A stretch of 55,270 bases of DNA from Zopfochytrium polystomum (GCA_025765615.1 JAIVFJ010000370.1:1-55270), one strand, 5' to 3'. Shown: positions 22,650 to 33,288, counted from the first letter of the stretch. Notes: generated from the letters alone by a model not told the origin. Program-made: numbers and translations.

Positions 22650-23443
22650 AATCGACAGCCCGCAGCGCTCTCAACATCGAACGGAAACCCCAGTCGTCTA
22701 GCGAGCAGTCATTCCAGCAACCGCTTTTTGTCGTTACGTGGCGGACTTGCGCCAACCGATGCACCGCGAGCTCTCCACCACTCCACTCTGTCTAGAAGAG
22801 CCTTCAGGTTTTCAAACGTGATGTCGTTGTCGCAACAGTGATCAAGTCGAGTTGGGGCCACTCCAGGTCCACGGGGACGCCACTGCACTGCTACATCTCA
22901 GCAAGCTACTCCATTATTTGGCGGTTCGACGTCCTTTCTGTGATGAATTTTGCGGGTTTCTCCCCACCGTTGTAGGTCAGGGGGAGATTGTTCAGTCTCC
23001 ACCAGATGTAGGACTTTTTTCTTGATGCAGGCGTGGGCGAGGGGACAGTCAAGCTCTTTGACGAAGCCGCTGCTCTCAAACCACTCCATTCGAGCACAGC
23101 ACGGCATCCACAAAACAGCCCAAGTTTGATTCCAGTCTACGGGCAGTCCGCTGTCCCTCCACCACTGCAAACTGTTAACCTTGCCAGCACGGACAGCGTG
23201 ACGAATGGCGTCTGCAGTGTACTTGAGCGTGCTGCCGCTGTAACACTCGCCAGCCTCGGTTGCACGATTCATCGCCACCCAACAGTACTTCAACACCAGG
23301 CCGCCGTCCTTCCACCTATCCAACACTTCCATGCACCCCGTCTCGGACGTAGCGCTTATTTCGGTACCATCGTAATTGAATGGCAGTCCGCTATCCTTCC
23401 ACCACTGCAGCAGGTGGGTTTGTTCGCCTCTGCTGGTACGCAC
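22650..23443 (-). pseudogene. Broken copy of an LQWW-repeat gene
   Basis: From 23443 the minus strand reads HLLQWWKDSGLPFNYDGTEI, VLDRWKDGGLVLKYCWVAM, AVRAGKVNSLQWWRDSGLPV and DWNQTW. This parallels VLNWWKDSGLVLKYSKLAM and AVRAGMVNSLQWWMDSGLPV in the intact gene at 23803-24876, lying just upstream. One repeat is shortened (RATEAGECYSGSTLKYTADA), the N-terminus is absent, and after about residue 110 the frame and similarity are lost. It is a truncated tandem duplicate. Confidence 0.8.
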
Positions 23444-23802
23444 TTTTTATCACATTCCCTCTTTTAGTCCACGGTTCTAAAGGGTTTCCGCTTCGCGACC
23501 ATTTGAATAGGAATGCAATTTTGCATAAGCTATTCGTATTGGACCAATGCAGCAACCCTTTCGTTCGGAAGCAGTCGCGGTGACGTGCATCAATGATGTC
23601 GCTGCGCAAGTCTTGTGGATGAAAAGAACCGATTCGCGTTGCCATTCTACGCAGATTGGCCGGCGAGTTTGTCATTCGCAGTTGACATTCCGACGCGAAG
23701 TTCAGGAGGACTCTTCGCAAACACACACCTTCTTCACTGTTTTCACTCTTTTACTCACTCGGGGTGCGTTCTTTGCCAGACTCAGGACTAAGGTGGAGCC
23801 TT

Positions 23803-24876
23803 TCACTGCTCTTCATTATCGCTGGCTGAAGATTGCTTGACGCGCGACCGCACGTCCCACCACCACTGCTTTACTTCGGGAGGACAATCAGTCCACCGGA
23901 GGTAAGAAGCTGCATCCTGAATTGTCCATTGCGGGTCATCCTTGGTATCCAGGCATTCCTGAAACAAACCTGACTCTTCCCACCACTCCAGCACCTCCTT
24001 TGTTCCGGCGTCCACGAAATAGTAAAAATCCCAGTCGACGGGCAGTCCGCTGTCCATCCACCACTGCAAGCTGTTCACCATGCCGGCTCGGACAGCGTCA
24101 CGAATGGAATCGGCAGAGTATCTGAGCACGTAGCGGCTGTCCTGCCACCACTGCAAAACCCGCGTCTCGCCAGCCTCGCTTGCACCGTCCATTGCCAGCT
24201 TACTGTACTTCAACACGAGGCCGCTGTCCTTCCACCAGTTCAACACTTCCAGGTGACCCTTTTGGGACGCGACATTCATTGCAGTGGCGTCGTATTCGAA
24301 CGGCAGTCCGCTCTCGTTCCACCATTGCAGCACGTGGGGTTGTCCATTGCTGCTGGCATGGTTGATGACTCGTTTGTCGTACTTCAACTCCAATCCGCTG
24401 TCCTTCCACCATTGCAGAAAGTCGACGGACTCACAATCGCCGGAAGCCACCATCGCCCATCCGTCGTACACGAGGGGCAGCCCGCTCTCTTTCCACCACT
24501 GCAAGATCTGCGTGCTGCGGGCGTTATTCATCGCTCGCTCTGTGTAACGGAGCTCCAGGCCGCTCTCCAGCCACCACTGCAGCACCTCGATAGATCTTGC
24601 ACGATCCATTGCATCGGTAGTGTACGATGCTTCGAACAGCGGGCGTGGCAGGTGCAGCAGAAGAAAGTCGAGGAGGCTGGCGGATTCAACGCGATCGAGG
24701 AAAAGGCTGCCGCCCAGCTCCATCATTGTGGTGGCTTGGATTCTGGGGATGCGGAGGAGAGAAGCGAGCGTGAAGCGATCGCGCGCAGACTGCGAGGAGT
24801 AGCGGCAGATCTCGATCGCGACGCCTGCGGGAAGCCTGCGATGCGAATGGTGATCGACTGCGATGGATCCGGCCAT
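23803..24876 (-). CDS. F-box-like LQWW-repeat protein
   Basis: 357 residues, no introns, start at MAGSIAVDHHSHRRLP (24876). The first about 50 residues (AGVAIEICRYSSQSARDRFT, LASLLRIPRIQ) resemble an F-box-like helix pair. Eight units of about 29 residues follow, with the pattern L-x-WW-x2-SGL-x-L-x-Y-x4-(D/N)-x-A-S-x2-G. The WW cores are LQWWLES, LQWWKES, LQWWKDS, LQWWNES, LNWWKDS, LQWWQDS, LQWWMDS and LEWWEES, with a final VKQWWWDV. The units look like ankyrin-type alpha-helical repeats in which a Trp pair replaces the usual helix-2 residues. The likely role is protein binding, possibly as an E3 adaptor (inference). A truncated duplicate follows downstream and a divergent broken copy starts about 60 bp upstream. 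Confidence 0.85.
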   Translation of the reverse strand: MAGSIAVDHHSHRRLPAGVAIEICRYSSQSARDRFTLASLLRIPRIQATTMMELGGSLFLDRVESASLLDFLLLHLPRPLFEASYTTDAMDRARSIEVLQWWLESGLELRYTERAMNNARSTQILQWWKESGLPLVYDGWAMVASGDCESVDFLQWWKDSGLELKYDKRVINHASSNGQPHVLQWWNESGLPFEYDATAMNVASQKGHLEVLNWWKDSGLVLKYSKLAMDGASEAGETRVLQWWQDSRYVLRYSADSIRDAVRAGMVNSLQWWMDSGLPVDWDFYYFVDAGTKEVLEWWEESGLFQECLDTKDDPQWTIQDAASYLRWTDCPPEVKQWWWDVRSRVKQSSASDNEEQ

Positions 24877-24935
24877 CTTTCCCAGGGAGCTTAGGCAACG
24901 GGAAGTTTTTATTCGTCTTCTTCGTTGTCTTTGCC

Positions 24936-25560
24936 GTGTTCTGTTCCTGCGCCTCGCGCCGCACGCGCCACACCTCGCCTGCGGTGGCCCACCTTTTGAT
25001 CTGCGGCTACATCCACGACCCAACGGACCGATACCGCGTCGCGACCTTGCTACGCTTCGAGCGCACCCAAGCCACCTTTCTCTGCGTCCTCGTCGGCGAC
25101 ATCTTCACGCGCGCCAGCCGCACCAACAATGTCGAGCTGCTGTTGCTGCTCGGAACGGCCAGATGGGAACCCACACCCCGCATCGCGTCATGATCGAAGC
25201 GAGCGCGGGTGGAAGCGTCGCCGCGCTGCAGTGGTGGAAGGACACGGGTCTGGAATTCAGCTGCTCCGAGGAGGCGATCGTCGCCGCCAGCAAGAACGGC
25301 CACGTCGGCGTCTTGGAGTGGTGGAAGACGCAGCCGGTGGAGCTCGCGTACGGCGCGGCGGCGATGAAATGGGCGACGTGCAACAAGCACTTCGCAGTGC
25401 TGGATTGGTGGTTGAAGAGCGGGCAGCAGGTAAAGTGAGGTGGCGATTCTGCAGTGGTGGAGGCAGAGTGGTTTAGAGTTTCGGTACTCTGAGAATGCGA
25501 TGAACGCGGCAAGCGAGGCTGGGAACGCGGCCGTTCTGCAGTGGTGGCGCCGGTGGTGCC
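24936..25560 (+). pseudogene. Divergent LQWW-repeat gene copy with two frame breaks
   Basis: On the plus strand TDRYRVATLLRFERTQATFL, then FTRASRTNNVELLLLLG (25020-25160), gives the N-terminal region. A one-base shift near 25165 leads into SVAALQWWKDTGLEFSCSEE, GHVGVLEWWKTQPVELAYG and FAVLDWWLKSGQQVK. A stop follows at 25436-25438, and the next frame reads MAILQWWRQSGLEFRYSENA and AVLQWWRRW. Similarity ends abruptly near 25550. It lies head-to-head with the intact gene at 23803-24876. The second break could conceivably be a tiny intron, but the first has no splice signal. Confidence 0.7.
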
Positions 25561-25895
25561 TTCGTCCCAGAGGGAGAACCAGAGGGCGCGGCGTTCCGGG
25601 TCGGCGCCGTGGGATAGGAGGAGGTGAGCGAGATCGTGGAGGCGACGGCGAGGTCTAGAAACGATGGGTTAGTGGCGGCGGCGGCGGATTCGCTGGTCAA
25701 CGTGCGCGAGGTGGAGCCGCCGGTGAGGTGGTGGATTAAAAGGCGTTCGGCATCGGGCGCGCCGGCGCACTGCTCGAGGATGGAGGAAAGATCGCAGGTT
25801 TGCAATTGCAGGACGGCGAGCTTGACCGCGTCGTTGGACAGGACGCGGTGGAACGCGCGGCATACTGTTGCGAGCGCGAATTTTTTGGTTCAAAT
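25550..25895 (-). pseudogene. N-terminal fragment of an F-box-like repeat gene
   Basis: The minus strand reads FALATVCRAFHRVLSNDAV, then AVLQLQTCDLSSILEQC and DAERLLIHHLTGGSTS. This matches the F-box-like start of this family (compare ALSRALHRIFSDP in the ankyrin gene and FALATLHQL in the gene at 26269-27741). No repeats follow: at 25550 it abuts, tail-to-tail, the broken LQWW copy on the other strand. It is a truncated fragment. Confidence 0.55.
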
Positions 25896-26268
25896 GGTGC
25901 TTGACCAGCATTGTAATCGTGGTCTCCTCATCGTCGTGGGTGGCGCAGTCTGCGGATAGGGAAACACTGCGGTTGATCCGGACAAGGTGGATCGGTATCC
26001 TAACCTGACCTGCCTTGTCTCATCGTTCCCGACGCCGCTCCATTCAAGCCACTTTATGAAAGGTTGTCGCTCCTATCCAAATGAGCAACTTTTTGAAGTA
26101 AAGCACAAGGGTGGAGGAGCAGGATCGGTCGAATCGAGGCTGCGCTTATTCATTTACTTTTTTTGTTGCTCGAATAAAACATCGAAGATGTTAGGAGGCT
26201 CATTCACGGCGTAAGATAACTGGGCGCAAATCGGGACACATTATTACAAACAAAAGCTACATTACAGG

Positions 26269-27741
26269 CTATGACAGCACCAAGGAAGACAAGCCCTCCT
26301 TCGGTGTGGGTTGCGGATTGCTGAATTCGTCCCACCAGTTGACAACGTCGTTGTGGCCATTCTGGCGCGCCCACGAGACCGCGTTATCCGTATACTTCCA
26401 ATCAAGCCCATTCTCACGCCACCACTCAAGCACATCCAAGCGCCCACAACGCGACGCGTTGTCCACCGCGTGCGCCGTGTACTTCAAATCGAACCCGCTG
26501 CAAATCCACCAGTCGAGCACGTTCGTGCGCCCAGACTCGGCCGCGCCGTCGACGGCGCTGTGCGTGTACGCAAACTCGAGGCCGCTCTGCTTCCACCACT
26601 CCAGCACCGCCACGTTCCCGCGCTTGCTGGCCCAGTCGATGCTGCGGTACGTGAACTTGAGCTCCAGGCCGCTGTCCAGCCACCACTGCAGGACGGCGAC
26701 GTGGCCGTTGGAGCTCGCGCCGTCCATCGAGAGGATCGAGTACCGCAGGTCCAGCCCGCTGCCGCGCCACCACTCGAGCTTTTCGAGCTGTCCGAACCCG
26801 CTGGCGTGGTCCATCGCGGACGCTGTGTAGCGGAGGGGCAGTTCGCTGTCGCGCCACCACTGCAGGGCCGCAACAGGGGTGAGGGGCGAGTCCATTGTGG
26901 ACGCCGAGTAAGCCAGGGGTGGGGGTGCGGACCGAGGCGACGGCCGCGAAGAGCTGCCTTCACCTGGATCGTGCGCGCCGGCGTCGGCAGCGTTCGGATC
27001 CGTCCCACCGACCGCGGTGGTCTTCCACCACTCGAGCACGTCGACCCTGCCAAACATGCTCGCCGCGTCCACCGCACGAGATTCCAGCAAAATCGCCGCG
27101 TCCGGGAAGCTCCCGCGCCACCACCGGAGGACCTCCACGTGTCCGTTCATGCAGGCGTGGTACAGAGCCTCCAAGTCGATGTGGAGCCGGCTACCGGGAG
27201 ACCCGATCTCCTTGTGCGTCGCGCCCTCAACATCGGCCTCTTCTTCTCCGCCGCCACCCACCCACCATCGAAGCGCTTCGACGTCGCCGCGGCAGCTTGC
27301 GAGGAATACTGCGCGCCGCAGAGAGGCGGTGAGGAATCGGCGGCCGGCGTTTCCGCCGCGATCGCGGACGAGGGCGAGGCGATCGGTATTCGCAAACCAG
27401 TTGGCCGCCAGTTCAGAGGACGCGCTCGTCCCAGCCGACATCGAGGTAGTCTGCGTCGCTGCCGCAGCTGCCGACGAGAGGACTGCAGCCAGCGCTCCGG
27501 CTTGCACAGTCTTGAGCTGGTGCAGTGTGGCGAGGGCGAACCGCTGAGGGGGTTCGAGGAATTCGCAGATCGTGGAGACGATCGAGGGGATGGTGAAAGG
27601 AGGAGGGATGAGATCGTCGGTAGGGGTTACAGGATCGTCAGGCTCAGTCCCGACTTCGCTGGTCTGGCTCTCGGTGGTGGACTCGATCGAGGTCTCTGCG
27701 TCTCTTTCGGAAGGAGGGGCGGGTCGCTGTTCCGACGACAT
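26269..27741 (-). CDS. F-box-like LQWW-repeat protein, larger member
   Basis: 490 residues, no introns, start at MSSEQRPAPPSERDAE (27741). An acidic Ser/Thr-rich leader precedes the F-box-like segment FTIPSIVSTICEFLEPPQRF (about residues 48-67). Ten WW cores follow: ALRWWVGG, VLRWWRGS, VLEWWKTT, ALQWWRDS, KLEWWRGS, VLQWWLDS, VLEWWKQS, VLDWWICS, VLEWWREN and VVNWWDEF. The last seven are regular 29-residue units such as SGLDLRYSILSMDGASSNGH. Between units 3 and 4 an irregular Ala/Gly/Ser-rich insert interrupts the array. The frame is intact, and codon bias is strong enough to leave a long antisense ORF. Predicted protein-interaction scaffold or E3 adaptor; no enzyme motif. Confidence 0.85.
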   Translation of the reverse strand: MSSEQRPAPPSERDAETSIESTTESQTSEVGTEPDDPVTPTDDLIPPPFTIPSIVSTICEFLEPPQRFALATLHQLKTVQAGALAAVLSSAAAAATQTTSMSAGTSASSELAANWFANTDRLALVRDRGGNAGRRFLTASLRRAVFLASCRGDVEALRWWVGGGGEEEADVEGATHKEIGSPGSRLHIDLEALYHACMNGHVEVLRWWRGSFPDAAILLESRAVDAASMFGRVDVLEWWKTTAVGGTDPNAADAGAHDPGEGSSSRPSPRSAPPPLAYSASTMDSPLTPVAALQWWRDSELPLRYTASAMDHASGFGQLEKLEWWRGSGLDLRYSILSMDGASSNGHVAVLQWWLDSGLELKFTYRSIDWASKRGNVAVLEWWKQSGLEFAYTHSAVDGAAESGRTNVLDWWICSGFDLKYTAHAVDNASRCGRLDVLEWWRENGLDWKYTDNAVSWARQNGHNDVVNWWDEFSNPQPTPKEGLSSLVLS

Positions 27742-28131
27742 TTTCGCTCTGGGTGGGGTTGGAATTTGCTGAGATTATCCAGAGAGCACAGGTTTGAGGT
27801 ATCCGAAGTGTGGCACAGCTGCACAAGCCTCTCCTTCGGTCCAAGTGACTGGTGGAGTGCCTCATCAAAGTGCCGAGTTCGCCGACAGCAGCTGCGGATC
27901 GTTGTGTGGGATTGCAGAATGGCGGTGTGGTGAGTCCCCTGAGGTTACGACAGTCGAACAAGGTCATGCAGCTTCTTGGATTCCTTCGTTGCCTGCTCAA
28001 GAAATATTACAGTCAAGGGAGAAACCAAAGATCAATCAGTCCATTGAGCAGCAATTTTTGCACTAACAAATCCTGGGGTCCAGCGAGGATTACGTTAACT
28101 GGATGAAAAAATCGCCCAATAACAGTGAGAC

Positions 28132-28173
<42 letters not shown>

Positions 28174-28283
28174 CCAAGTGCCCCCCATTTCCCCTCTTGT
28201 ATGAATGTGTGATACAGTAAAATAGTCAGAAAGACTTGCAAGACAGATTCGACGCAGCCAGCACCCTTGCTTCCCTTTGCCAG
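27742..28283. other. Intergenic with a poly-A tract
   Basis: No gene recognised. An A run of about 33 bases lies at 28136-28168 between the LQWW gene start and the 3' end of the DUF4246 gene. Confidence 0.6.
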
Positions 28284-30422
28284 TTAGTGCTCGCAAAGCG
28301 AAATGCCGTACGCCTCCGCAAACCCGCCAACCTGCCCGCTGCTCCGCTCCTCCATGACCAACCGCTGCGACCTTCCCCGGCCTCCTCCTCGGTCCACGTC
28401 GCGCCCGCCGCCCTCGCGATTTCGCCCGACAGCGTACCACAAGGCAGCCTGCCGCGCCCCGAGGGCCTCCGTCCAGCTCCCCGACGACCCACTTTCGTCT
28501 GCTGCCTCGGCACGTCGCGGGTTCGACGCGATCCGTACACCCGGGTCGACGACGAAGTACGCCAGCACGGCGCGGCGGCCCGGGCGCGTCTTGTCCGCGA
28601 GCTCGAACGGCATCACGCGGTGCTGGTGAAAGTTTGGGAACGCGACGGCGCGGCCGTGCATCGCGCGGACGTCGCCGCTGCCGCGGAACGCGGATGCTGT
28701 TGTACTCGGCTTTCGAAAGCCGTACACCTTTTCGATGCCGTAGTAGCAGTCTTGCTGGTAGTCAAAGTCTGTTCGCGGTAGGCGTGGCGGAAGGCGACGC
28801 GCGAGTCGGCAATATTGTCGAGGTTGTAGTAGACGAGGACGGTCGCAGCGATCGCCTCGTTGTGCATGCCCTCCAGGTGCCATTTACCCCCCGGGTAGGA
28901 CGGCTGGTCGGGGGTCAGGCGGATCTCGGCCATTTTGACGATCACCTGGAGCGTGGTGTCGCGGAGGTTCTGCGGGTGCAGCGAGATCGGGGAGCGGTCG
29001 AAGAAAGACGGGAAGCGTGGAACGCGGATCGCGCAGTACATGCGCTGGTACTGAACGCGGACGGCCATGGAGATCCACCTTTCGGTGCTCTGCCCCGCGG
29101 CCTGCACGTCAGGGTCGTTTTCGTGCGCGGCGAAGACCTCCGGCGTCACGTTCCAGTGCCCGAAGCGGCCCAAGAGGCACATGTACTTCCGCAAGAACGC
29201 TAACGGTCGGCTCCCACTCGCTCTCGTCGGAAAAGCTGCTTTCAGAGTACGACGCGTCGTCGCGCCGCTTGTCGGGCATAGCGTCTGCGGATCCGATGGT
29301 GCACTCGAGCATGGGCAGGATGCGCTCAAACACCTCTGCGATGGTCTGGAACAGCTCCGGGTGCGCCTTTTCGTCCAGGTTGTTGACGTACGAGTCGATG
29401 GTGACCGCGCCGTCCGCGTTGACGCGGAACTCGGACGGCAGCCACTGGAAGTTGTACGAAACGTCCGCTTCGGTGGTGGATCCCCACCTCGTGGGCTGGG
29501 GTTTGGCCGGCGCCTCCACCACCGATTCCCCGACGATCGCGCCCGGTGTGGCGGAGAAGAGCGTCCGGCCGAAGCAGAGCGGGTAGTCAGAGGGGTGGAT
29601 CAGGTCCAGGACCAGCCCGTCTGACCCGGGATGCCAGCGGCCGGCGTCGAGCGACGCGGCGACAAGCGGCTCGGCGAGGTCGGCGATCCTGCGGTGGAGG
29701 TATTCGGGCACGGCGGTGTCGGACACCATGACGCCGTGCGAGGCGGTCGGCCACGCCACGGCCTCGTCCTTGCAGCGCGGCGTCGAGTACCGCAGCATCG
29801 CGCACGCGGCGATGTCCCTCAGCTCCTTGATCATGAACGCGGCGGCGGCCTTTGCCGACTCGCGGACGTCCTCAGCGGCCTCGGGCGGCGGGTCGAGCGA
29901 CAGGCGCATCTGCTTGAACTCGTGGGTCGCGTCGTGGGTCATGCGGAACAGATAGCACATGGCGCAGAGGTCGTACGACGGCGGGCAGGTTTGGCAGACG
30001 AAGCGCGGGCCGGGGAAATCGTAGCGGCTGCACTGGTCGCAGCGGACGCCGAGCCAGCCGACGGATTCGCGGATTTTGGTGAGCGGCTCGGTCGAGTCGC
30101 CGTCGATCATGCCGTAGCGGTAGGCCAGGTCGAAGGCGAGGCCCATGTCGATCAGCGCGGCCTCGGCCTCGGCCTGCCAGCGATCGGCGACGGTCGTTGG
30201 TGCGGGCGCCGCTGTCGCAATGGCGGAGTCCGGTACGGTGGCAAGGAGCTTGCGCCACCAGTCGGTCTTTGATCCGAGGACGGCGTTGAGGACTCTGGTG
30301 TAGTGCGCCTCACGCAGCGTGATGCAGGGCAGCTGAGTGTTGCGCAGACGCTTGGCGCGCTCGACGACGGCGGAGAGAGCGTCGCCAGGTTGCGTTGTCG
30401 TTGTCGATGTCGTTGCGTCCAT
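28284..30422 (-). pseudogene. DUF4246 protein with ZZ zinc finger, frame-disrupted
   Basis: Starts at MDATTSTTTTQPGDA (30422). Residues about 126-172 form a ZZ-type zinc finger (RCDQCSRYDFPGPRFVCQTC ... LCAMC ... H...H) inside the DUF4246 N-terminal region. DUF4246 motifs then follow: HPSDYPLCFGRTLF, YNFQWLPSEF, YVNNLDEKAHPELF, QVIVKMAEIRLTPDQP, PGGKWHLEGMHNE, DSRVAFRHAY, RAVAFPNFHQHRVMPFELAD and AYFVVDPGVRI. The His-containing WHLEG and QHRV blocks suggest an iron/2-oxoglutarate-like fold, by inference. The frame changes near 29210 (after SEWEPTV, resuming at FLRKYMCLLG), near 28770 (before DFDYQQDCYYGIEKVYG), and twice near the C-terminus (28510 and 28385). No splice signals explain these. 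Either it is a recent pseudogene or the sequence has indel errors. Confidence 0.75.
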
Positions 30423-31079
30423 TGACGGGCAAGCAGGACCGTGCGCCGTGACTGTGCAAAAATGTCCTGAAGGGCATCAAGGACAAAAAGCCATTCAATA
30501 CAGAGAACTTGCGGAGTCGAGGTATTATGTCAGGACCCCGCGGCGAAGACAAAGTGGGGGTTTGACTACCATCTCATCAGCATACAGAGGCGCGAATGAA
30601 TTGCAAGGTTCGAGGCTCCAATGCTTGCTGACCAGAAACTCGACAGAGCGGCAGCCAAGCGGCGGTGGAAGGTGGCAAAATCGATTCCGGCAGTGCGTTT
30701 GGTTCTGCGGACTGGGAAAGGCGTTTTTGGACGAAGTAGGCGCCTGTCCTGTCCATACGTATCTTGCAGGCTTGATCAAAAACTAGCTTTGCAAATTGCG
30801 AACCCACTGACTTCGACCGAAAATTATTCAAATGACACAAATTGTTGGTAGGTCGCCTGAATTTTGCTGGCAGGAGGCATCTCACTAGGCTGCAGGTCAG
30901 GGCAAACATCCGGCGGAAATATATTTTAACTTATGTAAACACCTCCACCTTCTTTATTCCAATCCCCTAGCCTCCTTTCTACGTTTCTCTTTCAAATCGC
31001 CCTTACGGTGGAATCATTTTCATTTGGTCCCGAGGGCCAAATGCTCTTGCTCGCCCCTCTACGCATCAATTTTTCAACA
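30423..31079. other. Intergenic, no gene recognised
   Basis: Upstream flank of the DUF4246 gene. Short open frames on both strands lack domains. Confidence 0.5.
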
Positions 31080-31443
31080 TTACTTCGTTCAAGATACGGT
31101 CGAATCTTCAGTAGAGCGAAGTTCAAACCCGCTGTTCTTCCACGACATCAGCATTGTTGAATTCACTGGCTACATTGATGGCGCTTGTTTTCCTTCTTCA
31201 AATCAAGTGCAGTGCATTAATGGATCCAGAGGCTGACGCCGCATTCACTGCGTGTTCATTGTACTTGAGGAGTAGGCCGCTGTCTTTCCACCATTGCAGT
31301 ACATTGACACGACCCATTCCGCTGGCGTACATGATTGCGACCACGCTGTACTTCAATTCAAGCCCACTCTCTTTCCACCACTGCAGCACAATCTGATGGC
31401 CATTGTAGGGTGGCGATGGCGAGGCGATCGCGCGGATCGTCAT
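31080..31443 (-). pseudogene. LQWW-repeat gene fragment
   Basis: Two good units (IVLQWWKESGLELKYSVVAI, NVLQWWKDSGLLLKYNEHAV) at 31395-31245 end in a stop at 31198. A third degenerate unit (MSWKNSGFELRSTED) follows in another frame near 31150-31105. There is no N-terminal domain. It is an isolated remnant about 3.6 kb from the nearest intact family member. Confidence 0.75.
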
Positions 31444-31867
31444 TGTATGTGTGGACTACGGCCGCGGGAAGCCACTGTGGTCTTGATTGGAGTGATTGGG
31501 AGATCGCGTCGGCATGTCACTTCTTGGAGGACTGCGCGAAAGGGGAAGGACGGCCAGCCTGAACGTGCTGAGCTATTTGTTCTGTCCATCTTGCGAGGTC
31601 ACATATGCTGTCCCATTCAATCCCGCTTCCCTCGCTATTGCTTTTCAGATAGACGCAAGAGATGCAAGCGACTCAGAAGCCGCACTGTTGGCTGTGCCCA
31701 TATTCCCAACCATTCCCCAAAACTTGCGTTATTCGCTAGTCGCTGCTCGTCGAGTGATCCAGACCACACGGATAAAGAGTTACTGCCCAAATAAAGTTGC
31801 TACACACTGTAGTAGCTAAGCGTTCACGTCTTGATTTAATGTATTGTAATATTCCCACCCCCGTCCC
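31444..31867. other. Intergenic, no gene recognised
   Basis: A 107-codon plus-strand open frame (31496-31819) shows no domain and may be chance. No repeat was identified. Confidence 0.4.
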
Positions 31868-32751
31868 TCACCGCCTTTCCCCCTCCACCAACACATCGAA
31901 CCCCAAAAAACCGACCTCCAACTCCGAACAACTAACTCCCGTCACTTTACATCCCTCCCCCTCCCAACTGCAACCCCGACCCCGACCGCGACCCCCGACG
32001 CCGACGCCCAGCACGCCGACAACCGCCGCCGCAACCGCGACCGCGCGCCTCCGCTTCCTCGCACTCCTCGCCTTCGCCTCGCCCTCCGCCACGGCGCGCG
32101 CGGCGACGCACCGCGCGCAGACGAGAAGCGTGACGGACGGCCCGGCCGGCGCGAGCTTGTCGTTGCTGGCCTTTCGCGGCGGAGAATGCTGCTGGCGGCT
32201 GTCGTTGTCGTCGTCGTCGTCATCGGAGGCGGGGCCGTGGGAGTCGAGGGTTGCGATGATGCGCGGGGAGGGGAGCGGGGGTTGGCGGGTGGATGGCGAG
32301 TAGGCGGGGGGTGGGGGGTGAGGATGGTGGGAGGGGGAGGGAGGCGGGGAAGAGGCGTCGCAGGCGGGGCAGACGAGGGCGGCGCAGGCGATGCAGGCGG
32401 CGAGGGAGTGGGTGCGGCAGGTTGGGCAGGGGGGGTGAGAGGAGAAGGATGGGGACCTGTGGGGTATGTTTTGTGCAAAGCAAGTGTGAGGAGACCGGCA
32501 TCGCCAAAGGAAAGTCCCTTCGCAGGAATTCGAACCCACATGGAGTACCGTGGCGCATCGCCGGCGTCATCGCCAAAGCCTTCGAGAGTCTGCGCCGACT
32601 CCACTCTGGGAGGGATCACGCAGTCGACCCGGAGCTGCTGCTGCGGCTGCTGCGGCTGCTGGTAGTGGTTGTGATGCGTCGGGCGCGCGTCGGCAATATC
32701 CGCGTCTCCCGCCGAGTGGTGGTCGCCGTCGTCGCGGTCGGCGTCGTCCAT
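31868..32751 (-). CDS. Hypothetical protein with Cys-rich zinc-ribbon-like segment
   Basis: The start at 32751 (MDDADRDDGDHHSAGD) runs through a Gln/Pro-rich leader, VDCVIPPRVESAQTLEGF and MWVRIPAKGLSFGDAGLLTL. Another frame then carries CPTCRTHSLAACIACAALVC followed by PAC, a C-x2-C ... C-x2-C ... C-x2-C pattern typical of a small zinc-binding module, and an acidic DDDDDDNDS stretch. It ends in a possible membrane segment (AVAVAAAVVGVLGVGVGG). An intron or frame change near 32460 is needed to join the parts. The family is unknown, and GC bias keeps several frames open. Confidence 0.35.
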
Positions 32752-33004
32752 TCAAAGAAAACGTTCTGGTCGGTCACCTTCTTCAATTTCCTGCTCACAA
32801 TCGCCGATGGGGCAGAGGTTGTAACGAGCGGTAACTCCGCTGTTTTAATATTATCACTTATTTTTTTTGTTCGTAGGGTCCTGGTGGCCCCGCGTGCAAC
32901 AATAATCCATAATGCGAAACCAATGACGAACTCAGTAGCAGGCCTGGGGCAATGGGCTATCCTTCTGGAACGGACATCTGGAATGGCCTTGCTCACGACA
33001 GAAG

Positions 33005-33049
<45 letters not shown>

Positions 33050-33288
33050 AGACGGAGACGCGCTTTTCAGCCACGCTGCTAACCTTGTCCGTCAAGGTAT
33101 AATCTATTGGAGATGGGAGCTTCGCTTCATCGGTACCGAAAGCGATGGATACGAAGTCAAAAAAAAATAATGAGTAACAAGGAAGCGAAAAGCCGACAAG
33201 TAAGAATATGAACTGGTCAAAAATAGAAGTCGTTCGCGCGCCCTTTCTTCCCCTCGCACCCGTTCTCTATTTCCCCCCCTCCCCTTTT
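32752..33288. other. Intergenic with a 43-base poly-A tract
   Basis: The A tract at about 33005-33047 is the longest homopolymer in the window. The rest contains no recognisable gene. Confidence 0.6.

Noticed and set aside
24936..25438. Possibility that the plus-strand LQWW copy is an intact spliced gene
   Set aside because: The first frame change near 25165 has no GT-AG pair within reach and the array ends abruptly at 25550.
26311..27933. 540-codon plus-strand ORF opposite the LQWW gene
   Set aside because: Antisense shadow: the repeat periodicity of the real gene produces a periodic nonsense protein on the other strand.
32500..32540. B-box-like GGTTCGAATTCC on the minus strand
   Set aside because: No matching T-arm stem, acceptor or anticodon arm; it lies in a candidate coding exon.
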